Assembly (NCBI GenBank): GCA_933822405.4
Contig: CAKOGP040002047.1
Coordinates: 166,530-230,529 of the forward strand
Origin: Cylindrotheca closterium
Taxonomy: Eukaryota > Bacillariophyta > Bacillariophyceae > Bacillariales > Bacillariaceae
Reading direction: 5' to 3'
Length of the DNA: 64,000 nucleotides
Each line of letters starts with the position of its first letter. The first letter of the stretch is position 1. This document shows, piece after piece, positions 43,960 to 55,424 of the stretch. The notes under the pieces were generated by a model. That model was not told the DNA's origin. It did not search any database and was given only the letters and a program-made list of their open reading frames with translations. Both the position numbers and the translations under genes were made by a program.

Positions 43960-46900
43960 TCATGAAGCAATGGAAGAAATCCAGTGCTCGTTGTCCCCTT
44001 TTCCATTTCTTGCATTTTCTTCATACTTCGTTCTGAATTCTTCAACTAGTTGCTTCCCCTCTCGTTTCCATTCGTCTCGATTGCCTTGTGCATAGTTCAA
44101 GTATTCGTCTGATGACACTCCGAACACACCACAGTTATCAAGCTTCTTTGCTAACGGTATCACATAAAAGTCAAAAAAACCAATCTCCCCCTCGTACCAT
44201 TTGATGCTAGGGTCAGCTTCAGCTCGACCAGCCTTGAAGGCTCCATAGCATTCCATGAAGAACTTCTCATTCCAACTCTTGTATATGTGCCAGTGCTGCA
44301 TCGTATGAGAGACATCCGATGCTTGAATCAAGTGCTCAATCACAATGGTTGCCTTGCGATCATCGTTGAGAGTACTATTATCATTCTCCACTGCACCAGA
44401 AAAGGCTGTCTCCCATCTGTTCTTTCGAAGTGCTTGGAGCTCCTTGTCAACAATGTCCGTCGCCAACACTGTATTCACCACCAGCTGGCGGAAGCGCTTC
44501 AGCTCTTCTTCAGAGTGGTATATGCATGCTCTCAAAGTAGCGTATTCCTTTTGCATGAGCAGGTCCCATGCCAAATCGACGCTGTTTTGTTCCGCTACCG
44601 ACTTTTTGTAGATCTGTGCATTTCTGGTATTTTCCTTGACCAGTTGAGTGTTTGGCACACCGGGGTGATCCACGTCGTGAATAATCGCAGAAAATACCAC
44701 AGCAAACTGCGTCAGTGGATCCGAAGTGATACCATACGAATGACCTGCAAGATCGATCATGTTGACACTTGGCCTCCTATTTGTTCGGCCTAGGCCATTG
44801 CCATCACCAGTGTTGACGATGCGTGATAGGAGTTTTTTCACTGAAGCAGTAACGTGGCTAGCGTGTGCAAAGTTGTGAAATGGATTTCCTCGGTACATGC
44901 CGGCGATTCCTAAAAGATAATTCCTCAGTTGGAGCTTGACATTCTCCCCGATGCCCATCGAACTCGGATTCTGCCGCAGTTTCAGTTCTTCTTCGTTGAG
45001 TCTCTTCAAAGGAATGATAGGAATGAATTCGTCAAGGACATTTCCATCTCGCCCCAACGAGGTCTCTGAAGGAGCAAGATTATCGATCGTTTTGGTGTTG
45101 CCCCCTCGCGAAGCTATAATCTGTTCCAAGAGAGTGGACAGTACCTCAATATGCCATTCAACCAGACGCTCGTTCTTGGACATGCCTTGAAAGTTTTCGA
45201 TTTCGAGATCAAAGTCCTCACTCTTTTCTTCCACAGTTTCCGCCGTTTCGTACACTTTCTTCACTCCATCAGATTCACCCAACTCCACCCTAGCTCCAGT
45301 ACGCATCCAATAAGTTTGCATCTCTCCCTTGCCCTTCACAAATGTCTTGCCTTTTCTTGCCACAATCCATTTCGAAAAGCCGTCCTCACGTAGCAGATTT
45401 GCGGTGGCTTGAGATAGTTGAATGCGATTCCGCTCTCCACTACTCTCCATTCGAGCAGCTGTGTTCATAGTGTCACCAAAGAGCTGGAATCGGCTACGCT
45501 CACCTCGCAACACACCTGCTGTCACTTGCCCACTACAGTCGATTATAAGAGCCATTGGTGAGGTACCAGCTCAAACATACTCAATTCTATCGATTTGAAA
45601 TAGAAACGGAAGTAGTGCGTACCTATGGATTCCTGTCCTCAAGTCTAGCTCAGCAGTATCAGGTCCTAATGATACCTCCAGCTTAACAGTTATTTGCTTC
45701 ATCTTTCTCAAGCAGTCCCGGGCAAATTTACATGCAACAACTATATGGTTTCGACAAGCAACAACATGTTCAGTATGAGTTCATCATGACTAGATGAGTA
45801 CCAATGAGTACCATCACGAATACTCATTTCAGGATTGATAGAGAATATATATATAATATAGAGAGAAGAGGTTTTGACAAAGGTCAAATAAAAAACGGAC
45901 TCACCTGCGTGTTCATCAATGGGGTCAGGCAAGCCGGCAACGGATACGTAGCAGTCGCTGCAGTAGTAAAACGAACACAATGCGAGTGAGAGGGGTGAAC
46001 AAGTGGACAGAGTCGAGTCATCCAAGTCTTGATCCAATTTGCATCCTTACCCAACCGTTTCAACTTTGAAGACTCCATGGCGATAGGCCATCTTGTCGAA
46101 GGCTCCGTATATTGATTCTAGAAGTATGAACACTTGGTGCGGCTCACGTGCTGATGACCATGCTGTGAATCCAGCAATATCTGCAAAAACGACTGTCGTG
46201 TTTGGGAAAAGGTCAGCCAAAGGAGCGTCGGCTGCGACGCTCGCGGACTCTTGTTCATATCCAAGAAGGTCAAATGCACTTCCTTTCTTATATTGTTTTT
46301 CATCTTTTGGATGACCGTACAGTCGGTCTCGGATGGCGGATGGAAAGACATCAGCCACGATTCTGTCCTGTTGAATGATGCGGTCCATGACTTTCTTTTG
46401 TCGCTTTTTCACGTAATAATCATAGACGAGGAACACCAAGCTTGTAAACACAAAAACGGCAGCTACAAAACCAGCAAATATGAATGCGTTCGGAGTCTTG
46501 TACTCTTTTTCGAGATCACCAGAAGGGTAAAGATGCAGTGTCATTCTTGGAATGCATCCACCTTCAGGAACATTTGCTGGATCAATATCAAGGTCAACAA
46601 AAACACCAGATTCTTCCATCCCATTATATTCTGGGTCGTGTGCATCAACCGCTCCCAGAAATGTTGCCTTTGGCCCGTCAATTCTGTACGATAGCACCAG
46701 GCCCGCGAAATTTTGCCCTTCTGAGGATTGTCCAAAAGAATAGTCGAATACATCAATGATAGGGCAACTTCCACGGATGACTGCAATAATACCATTGGTG
46801 TTTTCTGTCAGAATATTTTGAAGATAGAGTGCCCAGTCCAGTCGGAACCAAACAAATCCAACCACACGCCGATCATTGGCATCAGTATCAATTTCTTCAT

Positions 46901-47887
46901 AGACTGGTTGCAGAATAGCACTAAGTGCTCTTGTTTTTCCGGTGGTAACATCCTCAACCAATGGCGTGAAATCACTTGTGGGAGAGCGAGCTGCAATCGA
47001 TGTAGCCGCCAAGTTTCCAGCAGTTGGTTCGATAGCAATATCAAAATTTGTGACGAGCAGATCAATCTCGGGAACAATGGCGCCAGTGCGAAGAGGGTAA
47101 ACTTGCCACACCGGCAGCGAGAAACTGGGCCACGTAATAGGAGTGACTGCAAAGTTGTCGTGGACGTTGTAAAAGTGGATATATGGCACAGTGTTTTCCA
47201 TGTAATAGTCAACAGTTACATTCCTTCCCTCGTTTTTAATAGAATTCTGGTAATATTTTGGTGCCAATTTGCTTGTGTATGCTGTCCAATTTTCTCTTTG
47301 ATCGCTTTGGACAATTGGTAAAAACGCCATTGCAGTGTCACTGACATCTGCTTGGTCTATAAGTTTCTTGGCTTTCAAAGACCAGTCGTCGATAGTGACA
47401 AACGGCCAACTTTCGTTCTTCGCCTTTGCCGCAGAAGCTACACCCACTGAGAACGCATCCAAAGCTCTGAAAAGTTGAGCTGCCTTCTGCTCAGCGACTT
47501 GTATCACCTCGGACCCGTATCCAGCAAACTGGGTTTTGGCAGGGAGAATGCATCGGATGAGTGAATCGTGACGTGACAGAATGACTTGCCCAAACTATCC
47601 CGTAGATTTGGGACCCTTCTCTGACTTACATTGTTCTGAAACCCCTCCTGCTCTTGGTCGTTTACAAGAGTGTAAACGCCAACTGCCAAGCCAGCAACAC
47701 CCAAAACAAGAACAAAAGCTACCGACAGCTTCGCGCGAGCGATTGCTCGATCTTCTTGCTCGGCTACTTCTGGATGATACACTGATGCTGTATCAACACT
47801 CACTTCGGAAGTCCCCGACAGGAATTCTGAGGGTTGACTGTTAGTGTACTGACTCCGAGACGCAATCGAATGCCAATCTTCTGCCAT
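43960..47887 (-). CDS. Receptor-type nucleotide cyclase fused to a cyclic-nucleotide phosphodiesterase, five exons
   Basis: Exons 47630-47887, 46051-47528, 45905-45957, 45623-45740 and 43960-45532 join in frame to 1159 residues; all introns are GT-AG. Layout: cytoplasmic N-terminus, membrane span (about 53-75), an extracellular region of about 355 residues with the FAGYGSEV start of CHASE-like sensors, second span (about 434-459), a class III cyclase domain (VVFADIAGFTAWSS; FKVETVGDCYVSVAGLP, formed across an exon junction; FGDTMNTAARMES) and a C-terminal PDEase I domain with HNFAHASHV and HDVDHPG metal ligands. The Glu in KVETVGD suggests guanylate cyclase, but Gln replaces the usual Cys before LFGDT. 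One chain would thus make and degrade cyclic nucleotide at the plasma membrane. Such fusions are known in diatoms and other protists. Confidence 0.85.
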
Positions 47888-48931
47888 TTTACCATCTGTT
47901 GTTTTTCTGCTACTACTAAGGGAAGCCGAAACGTTGGTGTAGGCCTGATGAGAACGAAAATGAGGTGTCCCTTCTCGGCATCTTCCAAAGGAGGCAAATT
48001 TCCCAGATATCGTCGGAGTTTTGGCGCAAGTTTCTGGTGGCGTCGACTTTTGTCGTTAGATTTTATATCAGCCAAATAATTTTATAAAATATATATTATA
48101 CATGTGAATATTTGCTTGTGAGGGGGGCAAGGCTGTATTGTCATCATAAAATATATTATGGAAGTTCGGAACAAATAACGCGAACAAATCCACATTTTCG
48201 TAAATTAAGAACAAATTAAAAACGACATTTATGCCAACCATATGTAGGATAAATCTGAAATACAATTACTAATTACTATGTAGTCGTCGTTAGACTATCA
48301 CCTTGGACTACCTGTTACCGTAGGTACGTGTACCGTATTCACAACTCCATGGGGTGTCAAATCCGCTAGCTACTGTAACTTTGTTCCACGGTACCAGTAC
48401 CAGCAGGCGAAGTACCGGCTACTAACACAAATAAGACCAGTTGCAACCGCTGCTGCTGTCTTTTCTTCATCATCGTCACGCACGCTGATTGATTCATTCA
48501 TTCTTCATTCTTCTTTCTTCTTGTTTCCTCAGACGATATGGAGGCCGCGATCGAAGTAATAGTATTCAACGTAGTTTTCTGTAAACGAAGATCGAAGTTT
48601 GATCAAAGGATGATACACTGCTAGGGGCTGCCGTTGTCTTTGTCGTCTGACATCAATTGTTGCTTTATATAGCTGTCATGAGTGAGTCGAAAGATTGAAT
48701 AATCAATCGTACCGGTACAGTACCAAAGAGTCGAAATCACACCTGTTCTTGTGGCAGAAAATGACTAACTGGAGTGAATCAAGAATCAATCTTGCACTTC
48801 TTTTGATGCATTTCCAAGACCCAACAAGAGCTAACCTTGATTCATCGATTGTGTACGGCTGTTCAACCCTGTCCCGTCAACAGATCTATAAACATTAGCG
48901 AAGCGGACGTTCACCAGCTCAATCTATCAGA
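47888..48931. promoter_or_regulatory. Divergent 1-kb promoter region with GTACC clusters
   Basis: This region lies between the cyclase and MIT-protein genes. GTACC-type clusters occur at 48311-48340, 48388-48419 and 48708-48724; AT-rich stretches (48080-48170) contain imperfect TATATA inverted repeats. No gene seen. Confidence 0.5.
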
Positions 48932-50911
48932 ATGGTAGATAGAACAAGAGTAACGTTGTACCAAACAGAAAGCAATCTTGGTAACTATCAAACTACAAGC
49001 ATTTCCAAGCTATACGCACTGAATAATAATATTCTGGCTGGCTTTGAGAGTCACTATCAAAATGGACTGCTTGAAGTTGCCTTTTATTTGGGCCTCAAAT
49101 TTGCCGATTCGGCACTCATTCAAATCCCCAAACATGGTTACTTTTATTCCAGCAAACACAAAAATGAACGAAGTCAGTCTAGCACTGATAGTATTCGAGT
49201 GACACAGCTCTTGCAACAAATTGTTGCCTTGGAACCAGAAAGATTGGCCAAGGAGTGCCATAAAGTTGAACGGTTGCATTATCTTGCCCGAGAACAGTTT
49301 GAGAGACTGGATACCTACGAAAAAAAGCGGGCAGCGGTGGAAAGGGATCTCTACCACCAGCAGAGAAAAGGCGGTAGTCATAGAGGCAAGGCTTCCTCGT
49401 TGAACAAGACACCGAAACACCGCAAATCTCGTTCTCGCCTCTCTTCGGATCAAGATTGCATGTCTTCAACACTATTGGCATGTGGAGATTCCTTTTCCTC
49501 CATTTTTTGTCCTTCGGTTGCCTCATCCACGAGTGAAGCGGCCATGGCCATTCGGGAAGAATTTACTGGAAAAAAGAAAAAGGAGGAACTAAACAAAAGC
49601 TTTCCGGATGCTCACAAGATACGGCCCGAAAAAGGAAGCAGCAAATCTACTAGGTTTCCAGATGGCGGAAAACGAGAAGGGATATCGTCATTTCCAACCA
49701 ACCCAGGTGTCAGCAAGAGAAGTTTTCCAAGTGATGCAGCTATAGCGCAACCAGGACTGTTTCCAGCATCTCCTGCCAAACCCGTCTTGGAGCGTAAAGA
49801 AAGTGATTACATACCGCCACCGCCACCGGAACATCATAGAACGCAAAGTGACCTTGACTTGGAGCGAGCTTTGTTTTTGAGTGGACTTCAGGTTTTACAA
49901 GACAAAAAACGAGCGCAAAATGGAGGAAACTTTGGACAAGAAGATGAAGTGAAACTGGAAATCCTCCGAGAAGAATTGCGAGACATGCCACCAGTTCCTG
50001 TGGGTCCACCAGGTGCTAAGAAGCGTCAAGCTTCGGGCGTGACGACAGAATTGTTTACCAATTTTATGCAACAGGATTTTGAACAGCTTTATAAGAAAGG
50101 CCGAGTTCGAATAACGCAAATGTCGACATATCAAGGAAAAAATCCATTGTCGACCAACGGTTGTGCTGTCATTGCGCCGCTGATGTGCATTCATCATTTT
50201 GTCAACGAATCATCGATTCCAGACCATGGTTTGCCGGATCGTGTAGTGGAGGAGGTCTTGGACGATGAAACACCCAATTTACTTCCCATGATTCGAAGAA
50301 AACTGGGTCTCGTTGATAGTGCTTTTCTGATTCCGTCCGATGCACACGAAGCTCTTATGCAAGAAGATCTCTTATCTGAAAAGCAATTCCGAAATGTTTT
50401 GGGAGGCAACATACTCGATGAATCCCATTTGATACCTTTGGTGGAAGAATTGTCCAAAATTGGAGAAAAGAAGATTGGTGCTACCTTCTTTTTCCATGAA
50501 CATGTGGTTTCGATATTGCAGCTCCGACAAGATGAGAGAACTGTCTGGTTTGATCTCATTGATACGTTACCACACGAAGAGACGCTTCTTCGTGGTCCAT
50601 CCAAGTGGGCTTCGTCACGAAACCATGGAGATGATTCCAAAATAAGCAACGATGATTCCTACAGAATCCTGAGTGACTTTAGCGATGTTGATCTGGCGGC
50701 CGGAGTTGTGGTAGATGATGTTCCAGATCAGGAGCCAGCTGCTCGAATACGATGCTTAGATGCTGAAGCGTTGAGAATAGCCTTGCAATGGTATGCTTGT
50801 TCCGTATTCTCGATGGAAGACGCTACCTACATTGATACCTATCAATGGGATGACAATTTGGCAGATTTCGACCCACGAGTATTTCAAGCCTTCATCTGGA
50901 GTCAGGCATAG
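48932..50911 (+). CDS. MIT-like domain protein with candidate papain-like C-terminal domain
   Basis: A 659-residue intronless protein. Residues about 35-140 form three helices with the GLKFADSALIQIPKHGYF pattern and an ECHKVERLHYLA helix, resembling an MIT domain (binds ESCRT-III tails). The middle is low-complexity, Ser/Lys-rich with a short Pro run (PPPPPE). The C-terminal half (about 380-659) has TNGCAVIAPL with Cys411, FFFHEHVVSILQL with His524 and WFDLIDTLP with Asp541, in the order and spacing of a papain-like Cys-His-Asp triad. No known peptidase family is recognised, so the protease call is inference. If right, it would be an ESCRT-linked cysteine protease or deubiquitinase, comparable in logic to calpain-7. 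Confidence 0.6.
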   Translation: MVDRTRVTLYQTESNLGNYQTTSISKLYALNNNILAGFESHYQNGLLEVAFYLGLKFADSALIQIPKHGYFYSSKHKNERSQSSTDSIRVTQLLQQIVALEPERLAKECHKVERLHYLAREQFERLDTYEKKRAAVERDLYHQQRKGGSHRGKASSLNKTPKHRKSRSRLSSDQDCMSSTLLACGDSFSSIFCPSVASSTSEAAMAIREEFTGKKKKEELNKSFPDAHKIRPEKGSSKSTRFPDGGKREGISSFPTNPGVSKRSFPSDAAIAQPGLFPASPAKPVLERKESDYIPPPPPEHHRTQSDLDLERALFLSGLQVLQDKKRAQNGGNFGQEDEVKLEILREELRDMPPVPVGPPGAKKRQASGVTTELFTNFMQQDFEQLYKKGRVRITQMSTYQGKNPLSTNGCAVIAPLMCIHHFVNESSIPDHGLPDRVVEEVLDDETPNLLPMIRRKLGLVDSAFLIPSDAHEALMQEDLLSEKQFRNVLGGNILDESHLIPLVEELSKIGEKKIGATFFFHEHVVSILQLRQDERTVWFDLIDTLPHEETLLRGPSKWASSRNHGDDSKISNDDSYRILSDFSDVDLAAGVVVDDVPDQEPAARIRCLDAEALRIALQWYACSVFSMEDATYIDTYQWDDNLADFDPRVFQAFIWSQA

Positions 50912-51054
50912 TCGAATTTGAAGATATCTAGGCCTTTCACTAATAAAATTAGGGAACTTGTATTATCTACTTCCTATATCAAAACTGATTCTTGCAACTG
51001 GTTGCAACAATAGCTGGCAGCACACGGGTCATTATCTGTTCAAACATAGCAAGA

Positions 51055-51522
51055 TCAAAAGTCATCTTGCCAGCGAGGATACAGCCCCTGGATCCGTTTT
51101 GATTGCACCAATACGGGTTCTTGCTTGCGTTGCGGTTGAATCCCTTGACAAGTTGCCCGCTCTCCACACTGCTCTTTGCATTCCTGCATCAACCGATCTT
51201 TGCTCATTGAGCGATCATTTTTTGCCACGGCTTGGACTTGGCATTCGTACATGCATCCAGTTGTACAAGACGAAGTGCTTTCATCCTGTGCTGCACATGC
51301 AGACCTGCCACCTACTGCCAGAGCTATTCCGCAGCCACTGACGAGTGATGAAAGGTATAATCGTCGGTTCATCGCGAATGTCTGATGTCGTATTGAAAAA
51401 TCCAAGCTGTCAGGTTTTGTATTGAGAGGAAGACCATTAGGAGTAGTTTGGTGTCCTGAAAATGAAAGTGCATATGTTGCAAAGGATGAGATGAAAACTA
51501 AAAGCCGGAAGGTGATGCCCAT
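51055..51522 (-). CDS. Cys-rich lumen-type protein with Tat-like leader (paralogue of 43.3-kb gene)
   Basis: A 155-residue protein from the ATG at 51522. Signal peptide ends YALS-F (ASAF-like). A linker of about 30 residues leads to a second leader with a twin-arginine motif (MNRRLYLSSLVSG) and an ACA-A cleavage site, which suggests Tat import into the thylakoid lumen. The mature region has C-x3-CMYEC...ECKEQC followed by two more Cys, then a basic tail. It is tail-to-tail with the MIT-protein gene. The other copy, 43326-43703, is on the opposite strand and has Ser-Arg instead of Arg-Arg. Confidence 0.65.
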   Translation of the reverse strand: MGITFRLLVFISSFATYALSFSGHQTTPNGLPLNTKPDSLDFSIRHQTFAMNRRLYLSSLVSGCGIALAVGGRSACAAQDESTSSCTTGCMYECQVQAVAKNDRSMSKDRLMQECKEQCGERATCQGIQPQRKQEPVLVQSKRIQGLYPRWQDDF

Positions 51523-51726
51523 GGTTCGTTCCGTTTGAAATCGATCTGATTTTGTGAACTGTATAAATATTTACCAAAACACAAGACAATTGGATTCTTT
51601 TCTTGCTCTGCAGCAGTTTGGGCCACTTTTTAAACAAAACGAAACAGGAGTCAGTCGTCGTCCTATTGTATTAGATGAAAATGGTACAAGTGAATCTTTT
51701 TCTTTTTTTATTTTGCTATTAAATGT

Positions 51727-52474
51727 TTACTCTTCATCATCGGCAGCGGCTCTGGAAGCTGCGCGCTTCTTGGCAACACGGCCTGGTTTCCCTTGTCCAT
51801 AGGGGGAGTTCACAGAGAAGTCAATGTGCTTTTCAGATGCAGTTCTGACATTGAAAGATGGAACATTGACGAGTTGAGATCCAACACGGATGTGACGTTG
51901 GCGGATCAACACACGGGCGTGGTGGATGGACTTGGCAAGGCCTTGCTTGTACACCTTTGTTTGAAGACGACGGTCCAACAACTTTTGGGTGGACAACTGA
52001 AGGACAGCATCCAACTCAAGCTCGTCATCCTCAAGAAGACCGTATCGGCTCATACGGCGAAGAAGGGCAGCTCCCTCAAAGATTCTCTTGGGATCCTTAG
52101 GATCTAGTGTAAGAAGGGTACGGGCAGTCTTTCTTAGCTTGGCAAGAGCATATTGAACACGCCAGATTTCGCGCTTGCATCGAAGACCGTACTCTCCAAC
52201 AAGTCTAAGTTCGGCATCCAAACGTTCCTTTTCGTAGGGTCGGCGAGGCGTCTTGAACGTCTTACGGTCTGTAAAAATAAACGAAAAATGTCAGTAATAT
52301 GACTATAAAACTGGTTGATTTCCGTTGTCGATTGTTTTGTGATTGAGAAAGAAAGAAGCTCGTTCGAAATGTGTTTCATTGAATTTCTTCTTTCCATCTC
52401 CAATCGACTCCGGATCTCAATTCCATCAAAACTCTCATCGACTCACAGTTACGGTGCATAGCATTAGTAGGCAT
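51727..52474 (-). CDS. RPS9: Small-subunit ribosomal protein uS4 (RPS9), cytosolic
   Basis: Exon 1 52447-52474 (MPTNAMHRN plus one base) and exon 2 51727-52268 join in phase 1 across a 178-bp GTGAGT...TTACAG intron, giving 189 residues, close to the usual 190-195. Diagnostic blocks are [64 protein letters not shown] and the S4 RNA-binding domain [20 protein letters not shown]. The C-terminus is short and acidic (AAADDEE). A short first exon interrupted just after the start codon region is common for ribosomal protein genes. Confidence 0.95.
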
Positions 52475-53260
52475 GGTGGATTTTCTGTTTTTCTAGCCGG
52501 AGCAGTGAAATAAACTAGGATAGATTGATGTTTTGTTTTCTTTCCAACGTCTAGGGGAAAGGGAGGAGCTCTGTGCTGAAGTTGATGAGCAGCTATCTTC
52601 AGATTCTGTAAAACTCTGGACCCGCTGGACTGCACGTACTACATGTTTTGCGTAGGTTCTACGTGTTTACCGCAGTCCAGTTACTTGATTTTTTCTGAAA
52701 AATTCGGTTTTTCTACCTCTTACTAATAGCACGCAAACCATCATATGACAAACACATATCGAACTCCATTTCGGCGACGTCTCATCGACACGAGCGATCG
52801 AATCATATTATGCTTCGGAATTGTACCATTGGGGGAGATGATGATCCTTCCTAGTCTTACTGGGGGAGAATAAAAAAGAATCCCTTTGATGAAACTAAGC
52901 AATGTTTGACCACATATCGCTGGATTCTTTCCATATTTTGTCTTTCTTCACGGGCGGAATATCGATTACTTGCATTGACTGTCTGCTTTTGGTAGAGTGC
53001 GAACAGAGCAAGAAAGGATAAACTTTTTCTATCTCTATCACAAGAATTGTTCAGTTTTCATTGTGTTTCGAACATATTCTTCCTTCGCCTGTCTGTCGGC
53101 CGGCGGAATGAATGAATGAGTCGTGGGATTCAACGCCATTCACCCATCACGAAAAGATATCCTTCGTCATTCAATTGATGATTCAGTCTCTTCGTCAAAG
53201 AGTGTCAAAGCTACCATCCCCGACACCCGCATCAGTTTGATTCACTCTGTCAGTAAAAAC
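52475..53260. other. Divergent spacer
   Basis: About 790 bp between RPS9 and the GCK gene. The open frame extends from 53123 upstream of the chosen ATG but without an ATG. No other gene or repeat seen. Confidence 0.5.
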
Positions 53261-54457
53261 ATGATGAAATCGATACTTCGCGCAAGTCTGCGACGACCCA
53301 GATCTCCCCTGTTGTCTGCCGTATCCGCGAGATATTCCTCCTCTCATCATGGCGCCGAGGCTATATCAATCACATCGACGGGATTCCAAGGTTCGGAACA
53401 TCAGTCGATACATTCCAATTGGTTCGCCTTGTCAGCGGCCATGACTGCTGCCGCTGCTGCCTCTGCTGCCTCCACCGCCACTTTTACTTCACAATGTGAG
53501 AGTGAACCACCTCCCACCATCGAAGCCACTGCCAAGACTGAAAACAATGATGATGAACAAGAAGAAGAAGTGGATCCATATGACAACTTACCAGTGGAAG
53601 ATGAACCAACAAACTGTTCTATATGTTTAACGTATCGTCAAGGTCCATGTCGGCCATACTGGAGAAAGGTAGAAGCTTGCACAAAGGACAATGAATTGAA
53701 GAAAGACGATGACAAAGAAAGCGACGATGACAAAAAGTCATCTGAAAGCAACGAAGAAGAGGAAGAAGAAGCCGACCCACCATGTTTGAAGTACATGCTT
53801 CCTTGGATTGACTGCGCTTCTGGATTCCGCAACCTCTACAACCTAATTGAACTTGATACCAACTACACCATCGGCATTGCCGATTTGGAAAAAGACGCTT
53901 CCAAGAACTTGTGCTGGGCGGCTTCCAGCACTCCTTCTGTTGATTGGTCAGCTTGGGCAGCCTATCGAGAAGAAAATCCGGATTGGAAGCTCCCCGTAAC
54001 AGAAAACTCCGAATCACCAGAAAATGCATCATTGTGGAAAACCCTTGATCAATCCAAAGATCCTGTTCTTGTCGAAGTGGTGGCTACTGTAAACTTGATG
54101 GAAGACGAAGGCATTTTGGAATGTGCGTATGCACAAGACCAAGGCGGACATGTGATTGGCTTTCAATACGGCACCAAACCAAGTGAGGCCTTTGACACCG
54201 AAAAGAAGGAGGAAGGGGAGGAAGAAGCCAAACAGGGCCCAACGGCGACATTGAAGATTCGGATTCTCCCAGAACGAACTCAAACCGTCACCATTGCAGC
54301 ATCCTATACTCAGCCACCTTCGGAAGAGCAGAAAGAATCTAAGGATTTGAAGAAAGATTCGTCCTTCCATTCCTTCATCTTTAAGAGTAAGCCTATTGTC
54401 TTGGATCAAGTTGAGCTCCCAAAGACAGAAAAGAATGAAGACGAAGAAGAATCATGA
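53261..54457 (+). CDS. Mitochondrial GCK-domain (twin CX9C-like) protein
   Basis: A 398-residue protein starting at the tandem ATG at 53261. The N-terminus is a mitochondrial presequence (MKSILRASLRRPRSPLLSAV), followed by an Ala-rich hydrophobic stretch (TAAAAASAASTA) that may be a membrane or intermembrane-space sorting signal. The GCK domain reads NCSICLTYRQGPCRPYWRKVEAC ... CLKYMLPWIDC, that is CX9C and CX9C pairs, as in Mia40-imported proteins. The two halves are separated by an acidic Asp/Glu/Lys/Ser-rich insert of about 30 residues, unusual for the compact GCK fold. The C-terminal half (about 260-398), with acidic linkers, is not recognised. Function unknown; location in the intermembrane space is inference. 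Confidence 0.7.
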   Translation: MMKSILRASLRRPRSPLLSAVSARYSSSHHGAEAISITSTGFQGSEHQSIHSNWFALSAAMTAAAAASAASTATFTSQCESEPPPTIEATAKTENNDDEQEEEVDPYDNLPVEDEPTNCSICLTYRQGPCRPYWRKVEACTKDNELKKDDDKESDDDKKSSESNEEEEEEADPPCLKYMLPWIDCASGFRNLYNLIELDTNYTIGIADLEKDASKNLCWAASSTPSVDWSAWAAYREENPDWKLPVTENSESPENASLWKTLDQSKDPVLVEVVATVNLMEDEGILECAYAQDQGGHVIGFQYGTKPSEAFDTEKKEEGEEEAKQGPTATLKIRILPERTQTVTIAASYTQPPSEEQKESKDLKKDSSFHSFIFKSKPIVLDQVELPKTEKNEDEEES

Positions 54458-55424
54458 GATTAGTCTGCCAGTACTAGCGAAACTATTATAGCTTTTAGAA
54501 ATGATATACTGTGGTGCACAGCAGTCAGCTTCGTGAAAGTTAACATTTCCACGTTCCTTCTTGATTTTTAAGAACGAACCAGTGTTCTGTAGCAAGACAA
54601 ATCGAATGAATGAATTATAATCTTGAACCACTTTCACAATTCACACCTACCATCTAAATTTTTTTCGAACGGGATGCAGAAGAATGAATCCATAATTCTT
54701 GTACCTGGTATTGATAGATGTGCCCTTGAGCCTTCTTCAGGCAGCTCCTCCTCGTACAGGTATTTGAATTTTCCAACTATTCGGTGGGTTGACAGACAGA
54801 CTGTTTGAAGTTTCATCTTGAGTTTTCGGACTTTTGCTTCCGCAAGCAATTTGAAGCGAATGAATCAATCAAATCAATCTACCGATGCATATTGGCATAA
54901 TTGATGTGAGAAAAGTTATTAAGACAGAAAACTGAAAGCCGTCCGGCTGGCTGTTTTGCAAAAGAAGCTTTCAAGATCAGAAATTTTCACCCACCGCTGC
55001 GTTTTGCTCAACCATAAGCGAAAATGGTCTGGAAACGAAGGTCTGGAACGGAGTGTAGAGTATTGCTTGCAATTTTTCGTAGGCCAATAGCTACCTCTCT
55101 ATATTCCTTTGAACTATATTTCGCATCAGATGGAGCTTTTGATTGCATGGATGGATTTAAAACCGCCCTCACATTTTTACAGGGGATGTACGTAAAAACA
55201 ATAGCAGAAACACAGGATAGCATGTATCACCTTTCTAGCCAACCATGCAAGTAAATAACATGAAACCAAAGAGTCTCGAATACGAAATTCGTTTAATAGA
55301 GTTAAAATACTATTCACACATATCAGATATCATAGATGGAACAAGAAATAAATGAAACAGAGAAAACACCTTTGACCCATCGGACCAACAGTGTCGTTGA
55401 GCACCAAGCTCCAACATCTACTGT
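54458..55424. other. Intergenic, no gene recognised
   Basis: About 970 bp between convergent genes. Several reading frames of 60-76 codons exist on both strands but none shows coding character or recognised similarity. Confidence 0.5.

Noticed and set aside
53123..53260. Longer N-terminus for the GCK protein
   Set aside because: No ATG; the tandem ATG at 53261 starts a typical mitochondrial presequence.
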